Positions 9,468 to 19,359 are shown, numbered from the stretch's first letter. The stretch is DNA of 64,000 nt from HGM04593 sp045631905 (GCA_045631905.1 JAZQVO010000005.1:59183-123182); one strand, 5' to 3'. Notes: generated by a model not told the origin, from the sequence alone. Translations and numbers: made by a program.

Positions 9468-11372
9468 ATGAATATGGAAAACAGTGATAAATACCCTTTG
9501 TTGGGGAAAATAAATTCTCCTGCCGACCTGCGTGCCTTGCCCGAAGAGCTGTTGCCACAGGTGTGTAAGGAGTTGAGGGAGTTTATTATAGAGGCTTGTT
9601 CCATGAATCCCGGCCACTTTGCATCGAGCTTGGGCTCTGTGGAACTTACCGTAGCTCTGCATTATGTGTTCGATACTCCTAACGACAAATTAGTGTGGGA
9701 CGTAGGCCATCAGGCATACGGGCATAAAATACTTACCGGGCGTCGCGATGTGTTTCACACCAATCGCAAATTGGGTGGAGTAAAACCCTTCCCTGCTCCC
9801 GAAGAGAGTGAGTACGACTCCTTTATTGCCGGCCACGCATCGAACTCTATATCCGCGGCCCTTGGTCTTGCCGTTTCGGCCTCTTTGCAAAAGCGCGACA
9901 ACGAGCATGTGGTTGCCATTATAGGTGACGGCTCCATGAGTGGTGGTTTGGCCTTTGAGGGCTTGAACAACCTTGCAAACTGCGAAAACAACCTGCTTGT
10001 CATTCTCAACGACAACAATATGTCCATCGACAAGAGTGTGGGTGGCCTCAGCCAACTGCTCATAAGCATGCACTCTTCGCGTCTGTACAACAGGGTTCGC
10101 AATAAGATTGCACGTTGCCTCACAGGTATAGGCATCTTGAACAAGCGTCGTGCCAACATACTGACACGTTTTAATAACGGCCTCAAAGCGATGCTCTTTC
10201 GTCGTCACAACATCTTCGAGGTTATGGCGGCACGCTATTTTGGCCCCATCGACGGCCACGATGTTTTGGAAATTGTGCGCATGTTGCACATGGTAAAGGA
10301 TATGAATGGTCCCAAGATGTTGCACCTTAACACGGTGAAAGGACGTGGTTACGAGCCTGCCGAGAAGACACCTACTTTGTGGCACCAACCCGGCCTTTTC
10401 GATATTGAAACAGGTGAACGCATAGTTAAGAACAGCGCAACCCCCCGTTTCCAAGATGTTTTTGGCGAAACACTTGTTGAGCTGGCTCGCAAGAACGATA
10501 GGATCGTTGGTATTACCCCGGCTATGCCCACAGGTTGCTCCATGAACCTGCTCATGAAGGAGATGCCTTCGCGTTTCTTCGATGTCGGTATTGCCGAGGG
10601 GCATGCTCTCACATTCTCGGCCGGCCTTGCAAAGGGCGGTTCAGTACCTTTTTGTAACATCTATTCGTCGTTCATGCAACGTGCATACGACAACCTTATA
10701 CACGATGCCGCTTTGCAACGAGTGAACATGGTACTTTGCCTCGACCGGGCCGGTCTGGTGGGCGAAGATGGTCCCACGCACCATGGCGCATTCGACCTCG
10801 CGTTCTTGCGCCCTATCCCCGATATTACAATATCATCGCCATACGACGAGTGCGAGTTGCGTCGCCTCATGTACACAGCGCAATTACCCGATATGGGAAC
10901 CTTTGTAATACGTTACCCGCGTGGTTGCGGTTCGCTGGCCGACTGGCGTTGCCCGTTGGAGAGCGTGCCTGTGGGTAAAGGTCGCAAGTTGAAGGAGGGT
11001 AGCGATGTGGCGTTGCTTACACTTGGACCGATAGGCAAACTCATGCAGAGTGCCATAGCCGAGGCCGAAAAAGCCGGTGTGAGTGTTGCACACTACGACA
11101 TGCGTTTCTTGAAACCGATAGATACCGATATCTTGCGCGAGGTGGGCGAGAAATTTACCCACATAATAACCGTGGAAGACGGTGTGGTAAAAGGTGGTCT
11201 TGGAAGTGCTGTTGTTGAATACATGGTGGCCGAAGGGTATAATCCCACAATAAAGCTTATCGGTATCCCCGATAACTTTGTGGAACATGGTGCTCCCTCC
11301 GAGTTATATAAGATATGTGCCATGGACAGCGAGTCTGTCTTGAAAGCTATATTGGAATTTAAAAACAGATAG
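9468..11372 (+). CDS. dxs: 1-deoxy-D-xylulose-5-phosphate synthase
   Basis: A 634-residue thiamine-diphosphate enzyme that condenses pyruvate and glyceraldehyde 3-phosphate, the first step of the non-mevalonate isoprenoid pathway. Seen: WDVGHQAYGHKILTGR, the TPP/metal motif from GDGSMSGG to NDNNMSID, and the transketolase pyrimidine-binding part with the family's DRAGLVGEDGPTHHG. Full length for the family. The start could be 9468 or the second ATG at 9474. trkA follows after two bases. ispG of the same pathway lies 10 kb downstream in the window. Confidence 0.97.
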   Translation: MNMENSDKYPLLGKINSPADLRALPEELLPQVCKELREFIIEACSMNPGHFASSLGSVELTVALHYVFDTPNDKLVWDVGHQAYGHKILTGRRDVFHTNRKLGGVKPFPAPEESEYDSFIAGHASNSISAALGLAVSASLQKRDNEHVVAIIGDGSMSGGLAFEGLNNLANCENNLLVILNDNNMSIDKSVGGLSQLLISMHSSRLYNRVRNKIARCLTGIGILNKRRANILTRFNNGLKAMLFRRHNIFEVMAARYFGPIDGHDVLEIVRMLHMVKDMNGPKMLHLNTVKGRGYEPAEKTPTLWHQPGLFDIETGERIVKNSATPRFQDVFGETLVELARKNDRIVGITPAMPTGCSMNLLMKEMPSRFFDVGIAEGHALTFSAGLAKGGSVPFCNIYSSFMQRAYDNLIHDAALQRVNMVLCLDRAGLVGEDGPTHHGAFDLAFLRPIPDITISSPYDECELRRLMYTAQLPDMGTFVIRYPRGCGSLADWRCPLESVPVGKGRKLKEGSDVALLTLGPIGKLMQSAIAEAEKAGVSVAHYDMRFLKPIDTDILREVGEKFTHIITVEDGVVKGGLGSAVVEYMVAEGYNPTIKLIGIPDNFVEHGAPSELYKICAMDSESVLKAILEFKNR

Positions 11373-11374
11373 TA

Positions 11375-12712
11375 ATGAGAATTGTCATAGCAGGTGCCGG
11401 TGCAGTTGGTACTCACCTTGCAAAGATGTTGTCGGTGGGTAACGAGAATGTGGTGTTGCTCGACGAGAGCGAAGAGAAACTCGGTAAGATAGAGGCTCTT
11501 TTCGACCTGAAAGCACAGGTGGGTTCTCCTACGAAAATATCGGACTTGACGCTGGCCGGAGTAGATGATGCCGACCTCTTCGTTGCTGTAACACCCAACG
11601 AGAGCGATAATGTAACAGCTTGTATTCTTGCCCATTATCTTGGTGCAAAAAAAACGGTGGCCCGCATCGACAATTACGAATATCTGCAAGCAAAGCATAA
11701 ATCATATTTCCAATCTTTGGGTATAGATTCGCTAATCTACCCCGAACTGCTCGCGGCCGAAGAGATTGCAACAAGCATAAAATATAGCTGGATTCGTCAG
11801 TTTCTTGAATTTGGCAACGGGGCACTTGTTATGCTTGCAGTTAAGGTGCGCGAGAACGCTCCAATCTTAGGCGTTTCGTTTAAGGACCTCCCCGGCAACA
11901 CCCCATATCACGTGGTAGCCATTCAGCGTGGCGATGAAACAATTATCCCCCGTGGTAACGATGCTGTGGAGCCCGACGACCTTGTCTGTTTCATGACAAC
12001 AAAAGATAAGATACCCTACATACGCAGTCAATGTGGAAAGACCGAGTTTTCCGAGGTGCGTAGCCTCATAATGATGGGTGGCGGTCGCATAGCGGTGCGC
12101 ACAGCCGGCCTTATATCCGATAACATAAAAGTAAAAATCATAGAAAGCGACCTTGCGCGTTGCCACAAGTTGCTTGAACTTGTCGATGACAAGGTGATGA
12201 TTATAAACGGCGATGCTCGCGATCCCGAACTTTTGCGTAGCGAGGGTATAGAGCGCACCGATGCCTTTATCTCGCTCAGCGATAACTCCGAAACAAATAT
12301 TCTTGCCTGCCTGTCGGCCAAACGCTCGGGTGTCTATCGTACCGTAGCCGAAATTGAGAATATCGACTATATCTCCATGGCCGAGAATATGGATATAGGT
12401 TCGGTAATCAATAAAAAGAAGATAGCGGCAAGTTACATCTTCCAGATGATGCTTAGAACCGATGTTTCGAGTGTTAAGTGTCTCACATTTACACAGGCGG
12501 TAATTGTTGAGTTCCCGGTGAAAGAGGGCGCACCCATAACCAAGAGACCTGTAAAGGAAATGAAACTGCCGGCAGGTGCAAACATCGGTGGTCTCATACG
12601 TAACGGCGAAGGTATGCATGTTACGGGTAATACGATGATTCAGGCCGAAGACCATGTGATTATATTCTGCTTGGAGAATGTTCTCAAAAAATTGGAAAAA
12701 TACTTTATCTGA
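11375..12712 (+). CDS. trkA: Trk potassium uptake system NAD-binding regulatory subunit TrkA
   Basis: A 445-residue cytosolic protein with two RCK repeats: a first Rossmann site GAGAVGTHLAKML at 6-18 and a second at about residue 232 (MMGGGRIAVRTAG), each followed by a small TrkA-C domain. It gates the TrkH potassium channel in response to nucleotides. It starts two bases after the dxs stop, and its stop codon overlaps the trkH start (TGATG), so the two subunits are translationally coupled. Confidence 0.95.
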   Translation: MRIVIAGAGAVGTHLAKMLSVGNENVVLLDESEEKLGKIEALFDLKAQVGSPTKISDLTLAGVDDADLFVAVTPNESDNVTACILAHYLGAKKTVARIDNYEYLQAKHKSYFQSLGIDSLIYPELLAAEEIATSIKYSWIRQFLEFGNGALVMLAVKVRENAPILGVSFKDLPGNTPYHVVAIQRGDETIIPRGNDAVEPDDLVCFMTTKDKIPYIRSQCGKTEFSEVRSLIMMGGGRIAVRTAGLISDNIKVKIIESDLARCHKLLELVDDKVMIINGDARDPELLRSEGIERTDAFISLSDNSETNILACLSAKRSGVYRTVAEIENIDYISMAENMDIGSVINKKKIAASYIFQMMLRTDVSSVKCLTFTQAVIVEFPVKEGAPITKRPVKEMKLPAGANIGGLIRNGEGMHVTGNTMIQAEDHVIIFCLENVLKKLEKYFI

Positions 12713-14172
12713 TGTTTCACCCGAAGATTATATTTCGAATATTGGGTTTTCTGCTCATAATAGAGGCATGTTTCCTCTTGGGTAGTTTGGCCTTGTCCTA
12801 CTATTATCATGAGCCGACACTTAACACCTATTTATATACCCTGGCGGCGATGGTAGGTGTGGGCTCGGTTTTTGCATATATAGGCAAGGGTAAGGAGCGT
12901 AACATCTCTCGTAAAGATGGTTATATTATAGTAACCCTTTGTTGGATAATTTTTTCGTTGTTCGGTGCACTGCCGTATATGTTGAGCGGTACGTTACACT
13001 CGTTTACCGATGCCTTTTTCGAAACAATGTCGGGTTTTTCAACAACCGGTTCAACTATTCTTACCGATATTGAGGCTTTGCCCAAGAGCCTGCTTTTTTG
13101 GCGTTCCACCACTCACTGGATAGGTGGCTTGGGTATAATGTTCTTTACCGTTGCGGTGTTCCCCATCTTCGGCCTTGGCGATATAAACCTTTTTGCGGCC
13201 GAGTCTGTGGGTCCTATGCGAGCAAAGCTTCACCCTCGAATATCGGTCACGGCACGTTGGATACTTACCATATATGTAGGTCTCACACTGCTGGCCACCA
13301 CATCTTTCTACTTTGCCGGCATGGGGTTTTTCGATGCAGTGAATCATGCTATGTCCACTATTGCGACAGGTGGTTTCTCGACCAAACAGGATAGCATAGC
13401 AGCCTTTGGCTCTCCGCTCATCGACTATGTGGTTACGCTGTTCATGTTCTTGGGTGGTGTGAACTTCTCTTTGCTCTACTTTTCGGTGTTCAAAGGAAAA
13501 ATCACAGCACTTTTGCAGGATAGCGAGTTTAAGGTTTATGCTACATGCGTGTTGCTGTTTACGGCTTTTATAGCTGTGGGGCTCTTCTTGACATCGGTAC
13601 CGCGTATGGGGGTCGAGGAGGCTTTCCGCACATCTCTTTTTCAGGTGGTGTCGATACACACAACAACCGGTTTTGCAACATCTAACTATGTGTTGTGGGC
13701 TCCTGTCTTGTGGCTCTTGCTTAGTGCTATAATGTTTTTCGGTGCCTGCTCGGGCTCAACCAGCGGTGCCATGAAGTGTGTGCGTATCTCTATCCTTGGG
13801 CGTGTGATGTTCAACGAATTTAAGCGCATAGTGCACCCTAACGCGGTTATTCCTGTGCGCATGAGTGGCAAGGTGGTGCCCGCATCGGTTCAGTCGGCAA
13901 TATTGGCCTACACGGTTTTGTATGTGGGGATAATTGTGCTGGGAATCTTTGTAAACATGGCTTTCGGCCTTGATTTTCTCGATGCTTACGGCCTGTCGGC
14001 CTCTTCGGTTTGTAATGTGGGCCCGGCGCTTGGTCATTATGGTCCTATGGACTCGTTCGTGACTTTGCCTTGCGCGGTAAAATGGTATTGCTCGTTCCAG
14101 ATGCTGGTAGGACGTTTGGAGTTCTTTGCTGTGCTCTTGTTGCTTATGCCGGGCTTTTGGAAGCGTCAGTAA
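12712..14172 (+). CDS. trkH: Trk potassium uptake system membrane subunit TrkH
   Basis: A 486-residue integral membrane protein with the four pore-loop repeats of the TrkH/KtrB family, visible as FETMSGFSTTGSTIL, NHAMSTIATGGFSTK, IHTTTGFATSNY and the last around SSVCNVGPALGHYG. It forms the potassium pathway with TrkA. The last 29 bases overlap the 3' end of the opposite-strand DUF4435 gene, so there is no room for a conventional terminator between them. Confidence 0.95.
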   Translation: MFHPKIIFRILGFLLIIEACFLLGSLALSYYYHEPTLNTYLYTLAAMVGVGSVFAYIGKGKERNISRKDGYIIVTLCWIIFSLFGALPYMLSGTLHSFTDAFFETMSGFSTTGSTILTDIEALPKSLLFWRSTTHWIGGLGIMFFTVAVFPIFGLGDINLFAAESVGPMRAKLHPRISVTARWILTIYVGLTLLATTSFYFAGMGFFDAVNHAMSTIATGGFSTKQDSIAAFGSPLIDYVVTLFMFLGGVNFSLLYFSVFKGKITALLQDSEFKVYATCVLLFTAFIAVGLFLTSVPRMGVEEAFRTSLFQVVSIHTTTGFATSNYVLWAPVLWLLLSAIMFFGACSGSTSGAMKCVRISILGRVMFNEFKRIVHPNAVIPVRMSGKVVPASVQSAILAYTVLYVGIIVLGIFVNMAFGLDFLDAYGLSASSVCNVGPALGHYGPMDSFVTLPCAVKWYCSFQMLVGRLEFFAVLLLLMPGFWKRQ

Positions 14173-15175
14173 TATTTTTCTCAATATTTTCGAGCATCTT
14201 CTCTATGTCGGCAAGCAGTCGCTTGTAGGGTGGTGCCTCGGTGTAATTTGTGTTCTTGGCGAGCATGAGTGCAACGTCGCACTGGCTGTGGCGATACGAT
14301 GAGAGCTCGTTTGTGTACTGCTGTCGGTGGTAGGCGTACTGCTCAATCTCTCTCTCGCGTCGGCTGCGGAGGAAACGGCAGATGGGCGAAAGTATCCTCA
14401 TTACCACGCTGTCGTGTATGTGGTGCCCCTGTATGTAAAAGTAACACTCTTCGGGTTTTACCCCAAGTGCAGGCAACTCCTCTTTTGCAAGTTTTTCATA
14501 CTCGCCCAGCAGGTGAGGGTTGTTCTTTGCAAGCAGTTGCATGTTGTGTGTCACCCTGTTGCCGAGGTGCTTGAGCGATAGTGCGGGGTCCTCTATGTTG
14601 AACGCTGTCAGTCGCACTATCTCGCAGAATTTTTGCAGGCTCATGGTGTTGAGGTCGTGCTTGCGGTAAAGCAGAATGTTCCATGCAAAAAGCGGGTAAC
14701 ATATTTGTGAGTAGAGCCTCATAAATTCGGGAATATCCATCACGTTCATGTCGTTGAGTGTGCTTTGCACGCACACCTCTTTAAGGCTCTCGGCATAGCA
14801 TTTGAAATTTTCTATCGCATAGGCGTATGTGTGCAGAATGTAGGGGCTGTTTATGAGTTTGCGCGATGTCTCCGTTGCTCCTTGCATGAGGTAGTCGTAG
14901 TCGGCATCGACGCAGGCTATCATGTTGCGTCCCACAGCCTCGCCGAGCATGTTCATCATGGCCTGCTTCTTCCCTTTTGTGAGTTTGCGCCGTGCGGGTA
15001 GCATAACCTCGAACTTGTATTTGTCGCTTTCGAATCGTTGGAAGGTGTTTCGCCAGAAGGATATATCGTCGTAACTCTCCACATAGGCTATTATGCGGTG
15101 TTTTGCTTTCTTGGGGCGCAGTTTGTTGGCTGCCTCAATGAATGCCGAGTTTATATATTGTGTAAGCCTCTTCAT
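14144..15175 (-). CDS. DUF4435 (TOPRIM-like) protein, AriB-like
   Basis: A 343-residue protein whose N-terminal half reads RIIAYVESYDDISFW (Glu33) and then ACVDADYDYL (Asp90, Asp92). This Glu followed by DxD spacing is the TOPRIM metal-binding pattern that DUF4435 shares with OLD-type nucleases. DUF4435 proteins act as the toxic effector nuclease (AriB) in PARIS defence systems, where the partner is an ABC-type ATPase. Here the ATPase gene lies 13 bases upstream in the same direction. Nuclease or defence function is inferred from family and pairing, and a housekeeping role in a conserved chromosomal pair is also possible. Confidence 0.75.
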   Translation of the reverse strand: MKRLTQYINSAFIEAANKLRPKKAKHRIIAYVESYDDISFWRNTFQRFESDKYKFEVMLPARRKLTKGKKQAMMNMLGEAVGRNMIACVDADYDYLMQGATETSRKLINSPYILHTYAYAIENFKCYAESLKEVCVQSTLNDMNVMDIPEFMRLYSQICYPLFAWNILLYRKHDLNTMSLQKFCEIVRLTAFNIEDPALSLKHLGNRVTHNMQLLAKNNPHLLGEYEKLAKEELPALGVKPEECYFYIQGHHIHDSVVMRILSPICRFLRSRREREIEQYAYHRQQYTNELSSYRHSQCDVALMLAKNTNYTEAPPYKRLLADIEKMLENIEKNITDASKSPA

Positions 15176-15188
15176 GGCCTGCTCTCTG

Positions 15189-16013
15189 CTATTGTGTAAT
15201 ATCTTCCATCTCTGTCACAGCGTCGGCCCAGCCGTCCATAATTATTGCAGGGGAGTGTGTGCAGAGGATTATTTGTGCGTTGGGGTTTAGTGTGCGTATG
15301 AGTGTTATGAGCCTCTGTTGCCACTCTATGTGTAGCGAAATTTCGGGCTCGTCCATGAGCATCACGCAAGGTTCGTTCTCCTGCACAAGGGCTGTGAGCA
15401 GAATAACAAGAATCTGCTTCTCGCCCGACGATAGCATGTATGGCGAGAGTGTTTCGCCGTATTGCTCAAAAAATATCTCGTTGCTCCCGCGGTTTATGGT
15501 CTTTGCCGTGGTTTCGAACAACTCGTCTATGAGGTCTTGGAATAATATCTTGGGTTTTGTGAGCTCTGCCGCCTTCTCCTGGTCCTCGGCTTTGCCCGAT
15601 GTGAGCAGATGTATTATGCGGTTGCCTATGTTCACCTGGTAGTTGAGGTAACGGCGTTGCAGGTTGTATAGTTGCCAGTCGAGCTCGGTGTGAATATCGG
15701 CACCGGGTATCTTGTCGAGCAACTCACCGTTGAGCAACGGTCGGTCGATACTGCTTATAACATCGAACTGTATGAATGTGGCACTCTCGGGGTAGAAGGT
15801 TATGTGCACACCATCTTCGGGGTTGTTGGTGAGCTTGCCCTCACGCATATATTTGAGACGCTGTGCCGAACGGTTGATTATGGTGCTTTTGCCCATGCCG
15901 TTGCTACCGCTCAAAATGTTTACATCGGGGTTCAGCTCCCAATAGATGTGTTTGCGGTTGGCCCACAAAGATTCAATCTCTATGCTTTTTATATATTGTC
16001 CCTCTCCTTCCAT
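15189..16013 (-). CDS. ABC-type AAA ATPase paired with DUF4435, AriA-like
   Basis: A 274-residue single-domain ATPase: Walker A GSNGMGKS (36-43), ABC signature LSSGEKQ (194-200), Walker B with catalytic Glu VMLMDEPE (217-224) and the switch THSPA (252-256). The signature-to-Walker B arrangement is that of AAA_15/AAA_21 proteins related to SMC, RecF and OLD, not of transporters, and there is no membrane partner. The fold and its DUF4435 neighbour resemble the AriA-AriB pair of PARIS, although the protein looks shorter than typical AriA. It is first in the two-gene unit. Confidence 0.75.
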   Translation of the reverse strand: MEGEGQYIKSIEIESLWANRKHIYWELNPDVNILSGSNGMGKSTIINRSAQRLKYMREGKLTNNPEDGVHITFYPESATFIQFDVISSIDRPLLNGELLDKIPGADIHTELDWQLYNLQRRYLNYQVNIGNRIIHLLTSGKAEDQEKAAELTKPKILFQDLIDELFETTAKTINRGSNEIFFEQYGETLSPYMLSSGEKQILVILLTALVQENEPCVMLMDEPEISLHIEWQQRLITLIRTLNPNAQIILCTHSPAIIMDGWADAVTEMEDITQ

Positions 16014-16166
16014 AATGGTCGTTTTTTCTGTTTTTTTGGAATAGTTCGGTGTCTCGTTTTTACAAAAATAGTATAATGTTTTTTCTGTGCAAAAGATGTA
16101 ACTGCAAATAAATTATAAAATCGTAAAAAATGTCAATATTGTCGTTGTATCGTAATATTTTCTGTT

Positions 16167-16174
16167 TAACTTCG
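16167..16174 (+). promoter_or_regulatory. -7 element for nucleoside kinase-rpoN
   Basis: TAACTTCG (TAnnTTyG). Transcription from here would begin near 16181, downstream of an in-frame ATG at 16130, which therefore cannot be the usual start of the following gene. Confidence 0.55.
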
Positions 16175-16207
16175 CAAAAGAAGTTTAAACAAGAAACACA
16201 TGGGCTT

Positions 16208-17851
16208 ATGGTAAGGATATTTTGTGTTAATAGTGGCGAGACAAAAAGTTTTCAGTCGGGAATTACACTGCGCGAGGCGTGCAAGGAGTTTAATCTCAAC
16301 ATGCCGTACGAATGTGTTGCGGCACATGTGAACAACGAGGTCGAGGGGTTGAATTTCAGGGTGTATAACCATAAAGATGTTGAGTTCCTCGACATAACTT
16401 CCGACGATGGTATGCGTGTGTACATACGCTCCCTTACCTTTGTCATGATGAAGGCTCTCAACGACCTTTTTCCCGGCAGGGTGGTTCGTTTGGAGAACCC
16501 TATCTCCAAAGGCTACTATTGTCGCATGGACGAAGAGATAACCGAGGAGCAGGTGGTGCAGGTGCGTGAGCGCATGAAGGATATCATAGCCGAGGATATC
16601 CCCTTCCACCGTGTCGATTGTCACACCACCGAGGCTATCGAGGTGTTCGAAAGGCTGGGGCGCATCGACAGGGTGCGTCTGCTTAAAACATACAAGTACC
16701 TCTATACAAGCTATTATAAATTGGGCGATTATATCGACCACTATTACGAAGGCCTTTTGCCAAGTACAGGCTATATAAAACTATTCGAGATTGAGAAGTT
16801 TGCCGAGGGCGTGCTCCTTCGTGTACCCGACCAGGATTGCCCCACAACCTTGGAGGACATGGTGCCACAAGAGAAGTTACAGGAGCGTTTCGAAGAGCGT
16901 CTGCAATGGCACAAGATTATGGGTATCGAGACAATAGGCGACTTTAACATAGCCATGAACATGGGGCATGAGGTCGATTTTGTGAATATAGCCGAGGCTT
17001 TGCAGGAGAAACGCTTCTCGTCTATGGCCGACCAGATTAAAGAGCGCGGTGCAAGGGTGGTGCTCATCGCCGGCCCCTCTTCGTCGGGCAAAACAACATC
17101 GAGCAAGCGTCTGAGTGTTCATCTGCTTGCATGCGGTCTCAAGCCCTATGCAATATCTCTCGACGACTTTTTTGTGGACCGCGAGGTTACACCGCGCAAA
17201 CCCGACGGTGATTACGACTTTGAGTCGATACACTCGATAGACCTCCCCTATTTTAACGAGTCGCTCACAAGGATTCTTGCAGGCGAGGAGGTGGAGCTCC
17301 CGTATTATAATTTTGTTACGGGCAAGCGCGAATATAACGGAAAAAAGATAAAACTCTCCCCGGGCATGGTTCTTGTTATCGAGGGTACACATGGGCTTAA
17401 CCCTATGCTCACCCGTCAAGTACCCGAAAAGGATAAATTCCGCATATATGTATCTGCGCTCACATCTATGAAACTCGACTACCACAATTATATCTCCACG
17501 TCCGATACCCGCTTGTTGCGCCGTATGGTGCGCGACGCAAAGTATCGCGGTTGGCCGGCGATAGAGACCATAAGCCGTTGGCCCAGCGTGCGCGAAGGCG
17601 AAGAAGAGTGGATTTTCCCCTATCAAGAGAATGCCGATGTTATGTTCAACTCATCGCTTTTCTACGAACTTGCAGCCTTTAAATCGCAGGCCGAGCCTAT
17701 GTTGCGTGCGGTTCCTCAAAGCTGTAAAGAGTATGCCGTGGCACGAAGGCTTTTGCGTTTCTTGGATTATATTGTACCTTTGCGCGAGGAAATATTACCT
17801 CCGACCTCGGTTCTGCGCGAGTTTTTGGGTGGTAGTACATTTACTTATTAA
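16208..17851 (+). CDS. uridine kinase-like nucleoside kinase with N-terminal TGS domain
   Basis: A 547-residue protein. The N-terminus (VRIFCVNSGETKSFQSG) is a TGS-like domain, followed by a threonyl-tRNA synthetase-like second domain, and then a P-loop kinase domain of the uridine kinase/phosphoribulokinase family with GPSSSGKTT at about 289-297 and SLDDFFVDR. Proteins of this three-part form are widespread in Bacteroidetes and Firmicutes and annotated as nucleoside kinases; the physiological substrate is not clear. ATG 16208 is chosen because the promoter box at 16167 excludes the earlier 16130 start and because the conserved TGS domain starts here. rpoN follows after three bases. Confidence 0.88.
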   Translation: MVRIFCVNSGETKSFQSGITLREACKEFNLNMPYECVAAHVNNEVEGLNFRVYNHKDVEFLDITSDDGMRVYIRSLTFVMMKALNDLFPGRVVRLENPISKGYYCRMDEEITEEQVVQVRERMKDIIAEDIPFHRVDCHTTEAIEVFERLGRIDRVRLLKTYKYLYTSYYKLGDYIDHYYEGLLPSTGYIKLFEIEKFAEGVLLRVPDQDCPTTLEDMVPQEKLQERFEERLQWHKIMGIETIGDFNIAMNMGHEVDFVNIAEALQEKRFSSMADQIKERGARVVLIAGPSSSGKTTSSKRLSVHLLACGLKPYAISLDDFFVDREVTPRKPDGDYDFESIHSIDLPYFNESLTRILAGEEVELPYYNFVTGKREYNGKKIKLSPGMVLVIEGTHGLNPMLTRQVPEKDKFRIYVSALTSMKLDYHNYISTSDTRLLRRMVRDAKYRGWPAIETISRWPSVREGEEEWIFPYQENADVMFNSSLFYELAAFKSQAEPMLRAVPQSCKEYAVARRLLRFLDYIVPLREEILPPTSVLREFLGGSTFTY

Positions 17852-17854
17852 CCT

Positions 17855-19288
17855 ATGGCAAAAAATAATTTTTCACAATCACAAGTACAGCAACAGGTTC
17901 AAACACAGACACTATCGCCACAACAGGTGCTTGTGGCCCGTCTGCTCGAACTAACCACCATGGAGGTGGAAGAGCGCGTGCGTGGCGAGGTTATCGACAA
18001 CCCCGCCATAGAGGTTGTTGTGAACGATTATGCCGGTGAGGAGCCAACTTCGCTTGGCGATGAGGCTGTAAATTCTGCCGACGATTACAGAACTGCCGAC
18101 GATGTGCCCGACTATTATGGCTGGGACTATCACAGCGGTGGCGAGGCTCACGAGGTGCAAGTTGGCGATGATATATCTTTTGGCGATACCCTTATGGAGC
18201 AGTTGGGCGAGCTGTCGCTCACGCCGCAACAGCGTGTGGTGGGCGAGTATCTCATAGGCTCGTTCGAGGAGGACGGCCTTTTGCACAAGTCATTGCTCGA
18301 GATTGAAGATGAGCTCCTGCTCTATGCCTCCATGGATATCTCGCAAAAAGAGATTGAGGAGGTGCTGAAGATGATTCAATCTTTTGAACCGGCGGGCATA
18401 GGCGCGCGCTCTTTGCAAGAGTGCCTGTTGTTGCAACTCGAACATAACAGCGACATGCGCGACCTCTCCCTGCACACCCGTATAGTGCGCGACTTTTACG
18501 AAGATTTTTCAAAAAAACGGTGGGATACACTGCCTGCAAAGTTGCAGGTGAGCGAGCAAGAGTGCCGAGACGCTCTTGCCGATATCGCTCGTTTGAACCC
18601 ACGTCCCGGTTCTGCCCTTGTCGAGAATTTGGGTGTTTCGCACCAGCAGATAGTGCCCGATTTTAATATTGAAATTCAGGGCGAAGAGGTTTCTGTTACT
18701 CTGAACAACTATTATGTACCGGCTCTGCGTGTAAACAGCGAGTATGAAGAGATGCTTGCCTCGCAGAGCAAAAGCGATAATGCCGAACATCGTGCCGCCG
18801 CTCTTTTTCTTAAACAAAAGATAGATTCGGCCAAAGGGTTTATCAGCGCAATAAAACAGCGCGAGGAGACCCTCTTACGCACCATGACCGCTATTGCCGA
18901 TGTGCAAAAACCCTTCTTGCTCTCGGGTGGCGACGAGGCTCTCCTCACACCCATGATTCTCGAAGATATTGCAGGGCGTGTGGGCTACGATATATCCACC
19001 GTGTCGCGTGTGAGCAACAGCAAGTATGTTCAGTTGCCATGGGGTATATTCCCTGTGAAATATTTTTTCAGCGATGGAGTAGCCATGGCAGGTGGCGGGG
19101 AGTGCTCTGTACGCGAACTCTATCGTGCTTTGCAGGAACTTGTCGATACCGAGGATAAACAGGCACCCTTGACCGATACCGAGTTGATGGAAAAATTACA
19201 GGAACAGGGTTATTCTCTTGCCCGTCGCACCGTTGCCAAGTATCGCGAACATTTGCGCATACCCGTCGCCCGTCTGCGCAAGGAGTAA
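17855..19288 (+). CDS. rpoN: RNA polymerase sigma-54 factor RpoN
   Basis: A 477-residue protein with the three-region layout of sigma-54: a Gln-rich activator-interacting N-terminus (SQVQQQVQTQTLSPQQV), an acidic linker (about 55-110), the core-binding domain, and a C-terminal helix-turn-helix ending in the RpoN box ARRTVAKYRE. It directs polymerase to -24/-12 promoters and needs AAA+ enhancer-binding activators; none is encoded in this window. Probably cotranscribed with the nucleoside kinase gene. Confidence 0.96.
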   Translation: MAKNNFSQSQVQQQVQTQTLSPQQVLVARLLELTTMEVEERVRGEVIDNPAIEVVVNDYAGEEPTSLGDEAVNSADDYRTADDVPDYYGWDYHSGGEAHEVQVGDDISFGDTLMEQLGELSLTPQQRVVGEYLIGSFEEDGLLHKSLLEIEDELLLYASMDISQKEIEEVLKMIQSFEPAGIGARSLQECLLLQLEHNSDMRDLSLHTRIVRDFYEDFSKKRWDTLPAKLQVSEQECRDALADIARLNPRPGSALVENLGVSHQQIVPDFNIEIQGEEVSVTLNNYYVPALRVNSEYEEMLASQSKSDNAEHRAAALFLKQKIDSAKGFISAIKQREETLLRTMTAIADVQKPFLLSGGDEALLTPMILEDIAGRVGYDISTVSRVSNSKYVQLPWGIFPVKYFFSDGVAMAGGGECSVRELYRALQELVDTEDKQAPLTDTELMEKLQEQGYSLARRTVAKYREHLRIPVARLRKE

Positions 19289-19328
19289 TACTCAAATTTA
19301 TCCTTTCTTGCATTTTGGCGGTATATCT

Positions 19329-19359
19329 TTTGCTCTTTCGGAAAATAGAACTAAATTTG
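19329..19359 (+). promoter_or_regulatory. full promoter upstream of fbp-purE-ispG
   Basis: TTTG at 19329-19332, a 19-base spacer, and TAAATTTG at 19352-19359: an exact match to the Bacteroidetes housekeeping promoter. The predicted transcript start near 19366 leaves a leader of about 50 bases. Confidence 0.75.

Noticed and set aside
16130..16207. N-terminal extension of the nucleoside kinase
   Set aside because: A -7 box inside it (16167-16174) and the start of the conserved TGS domain indicate the ATG at 16208.
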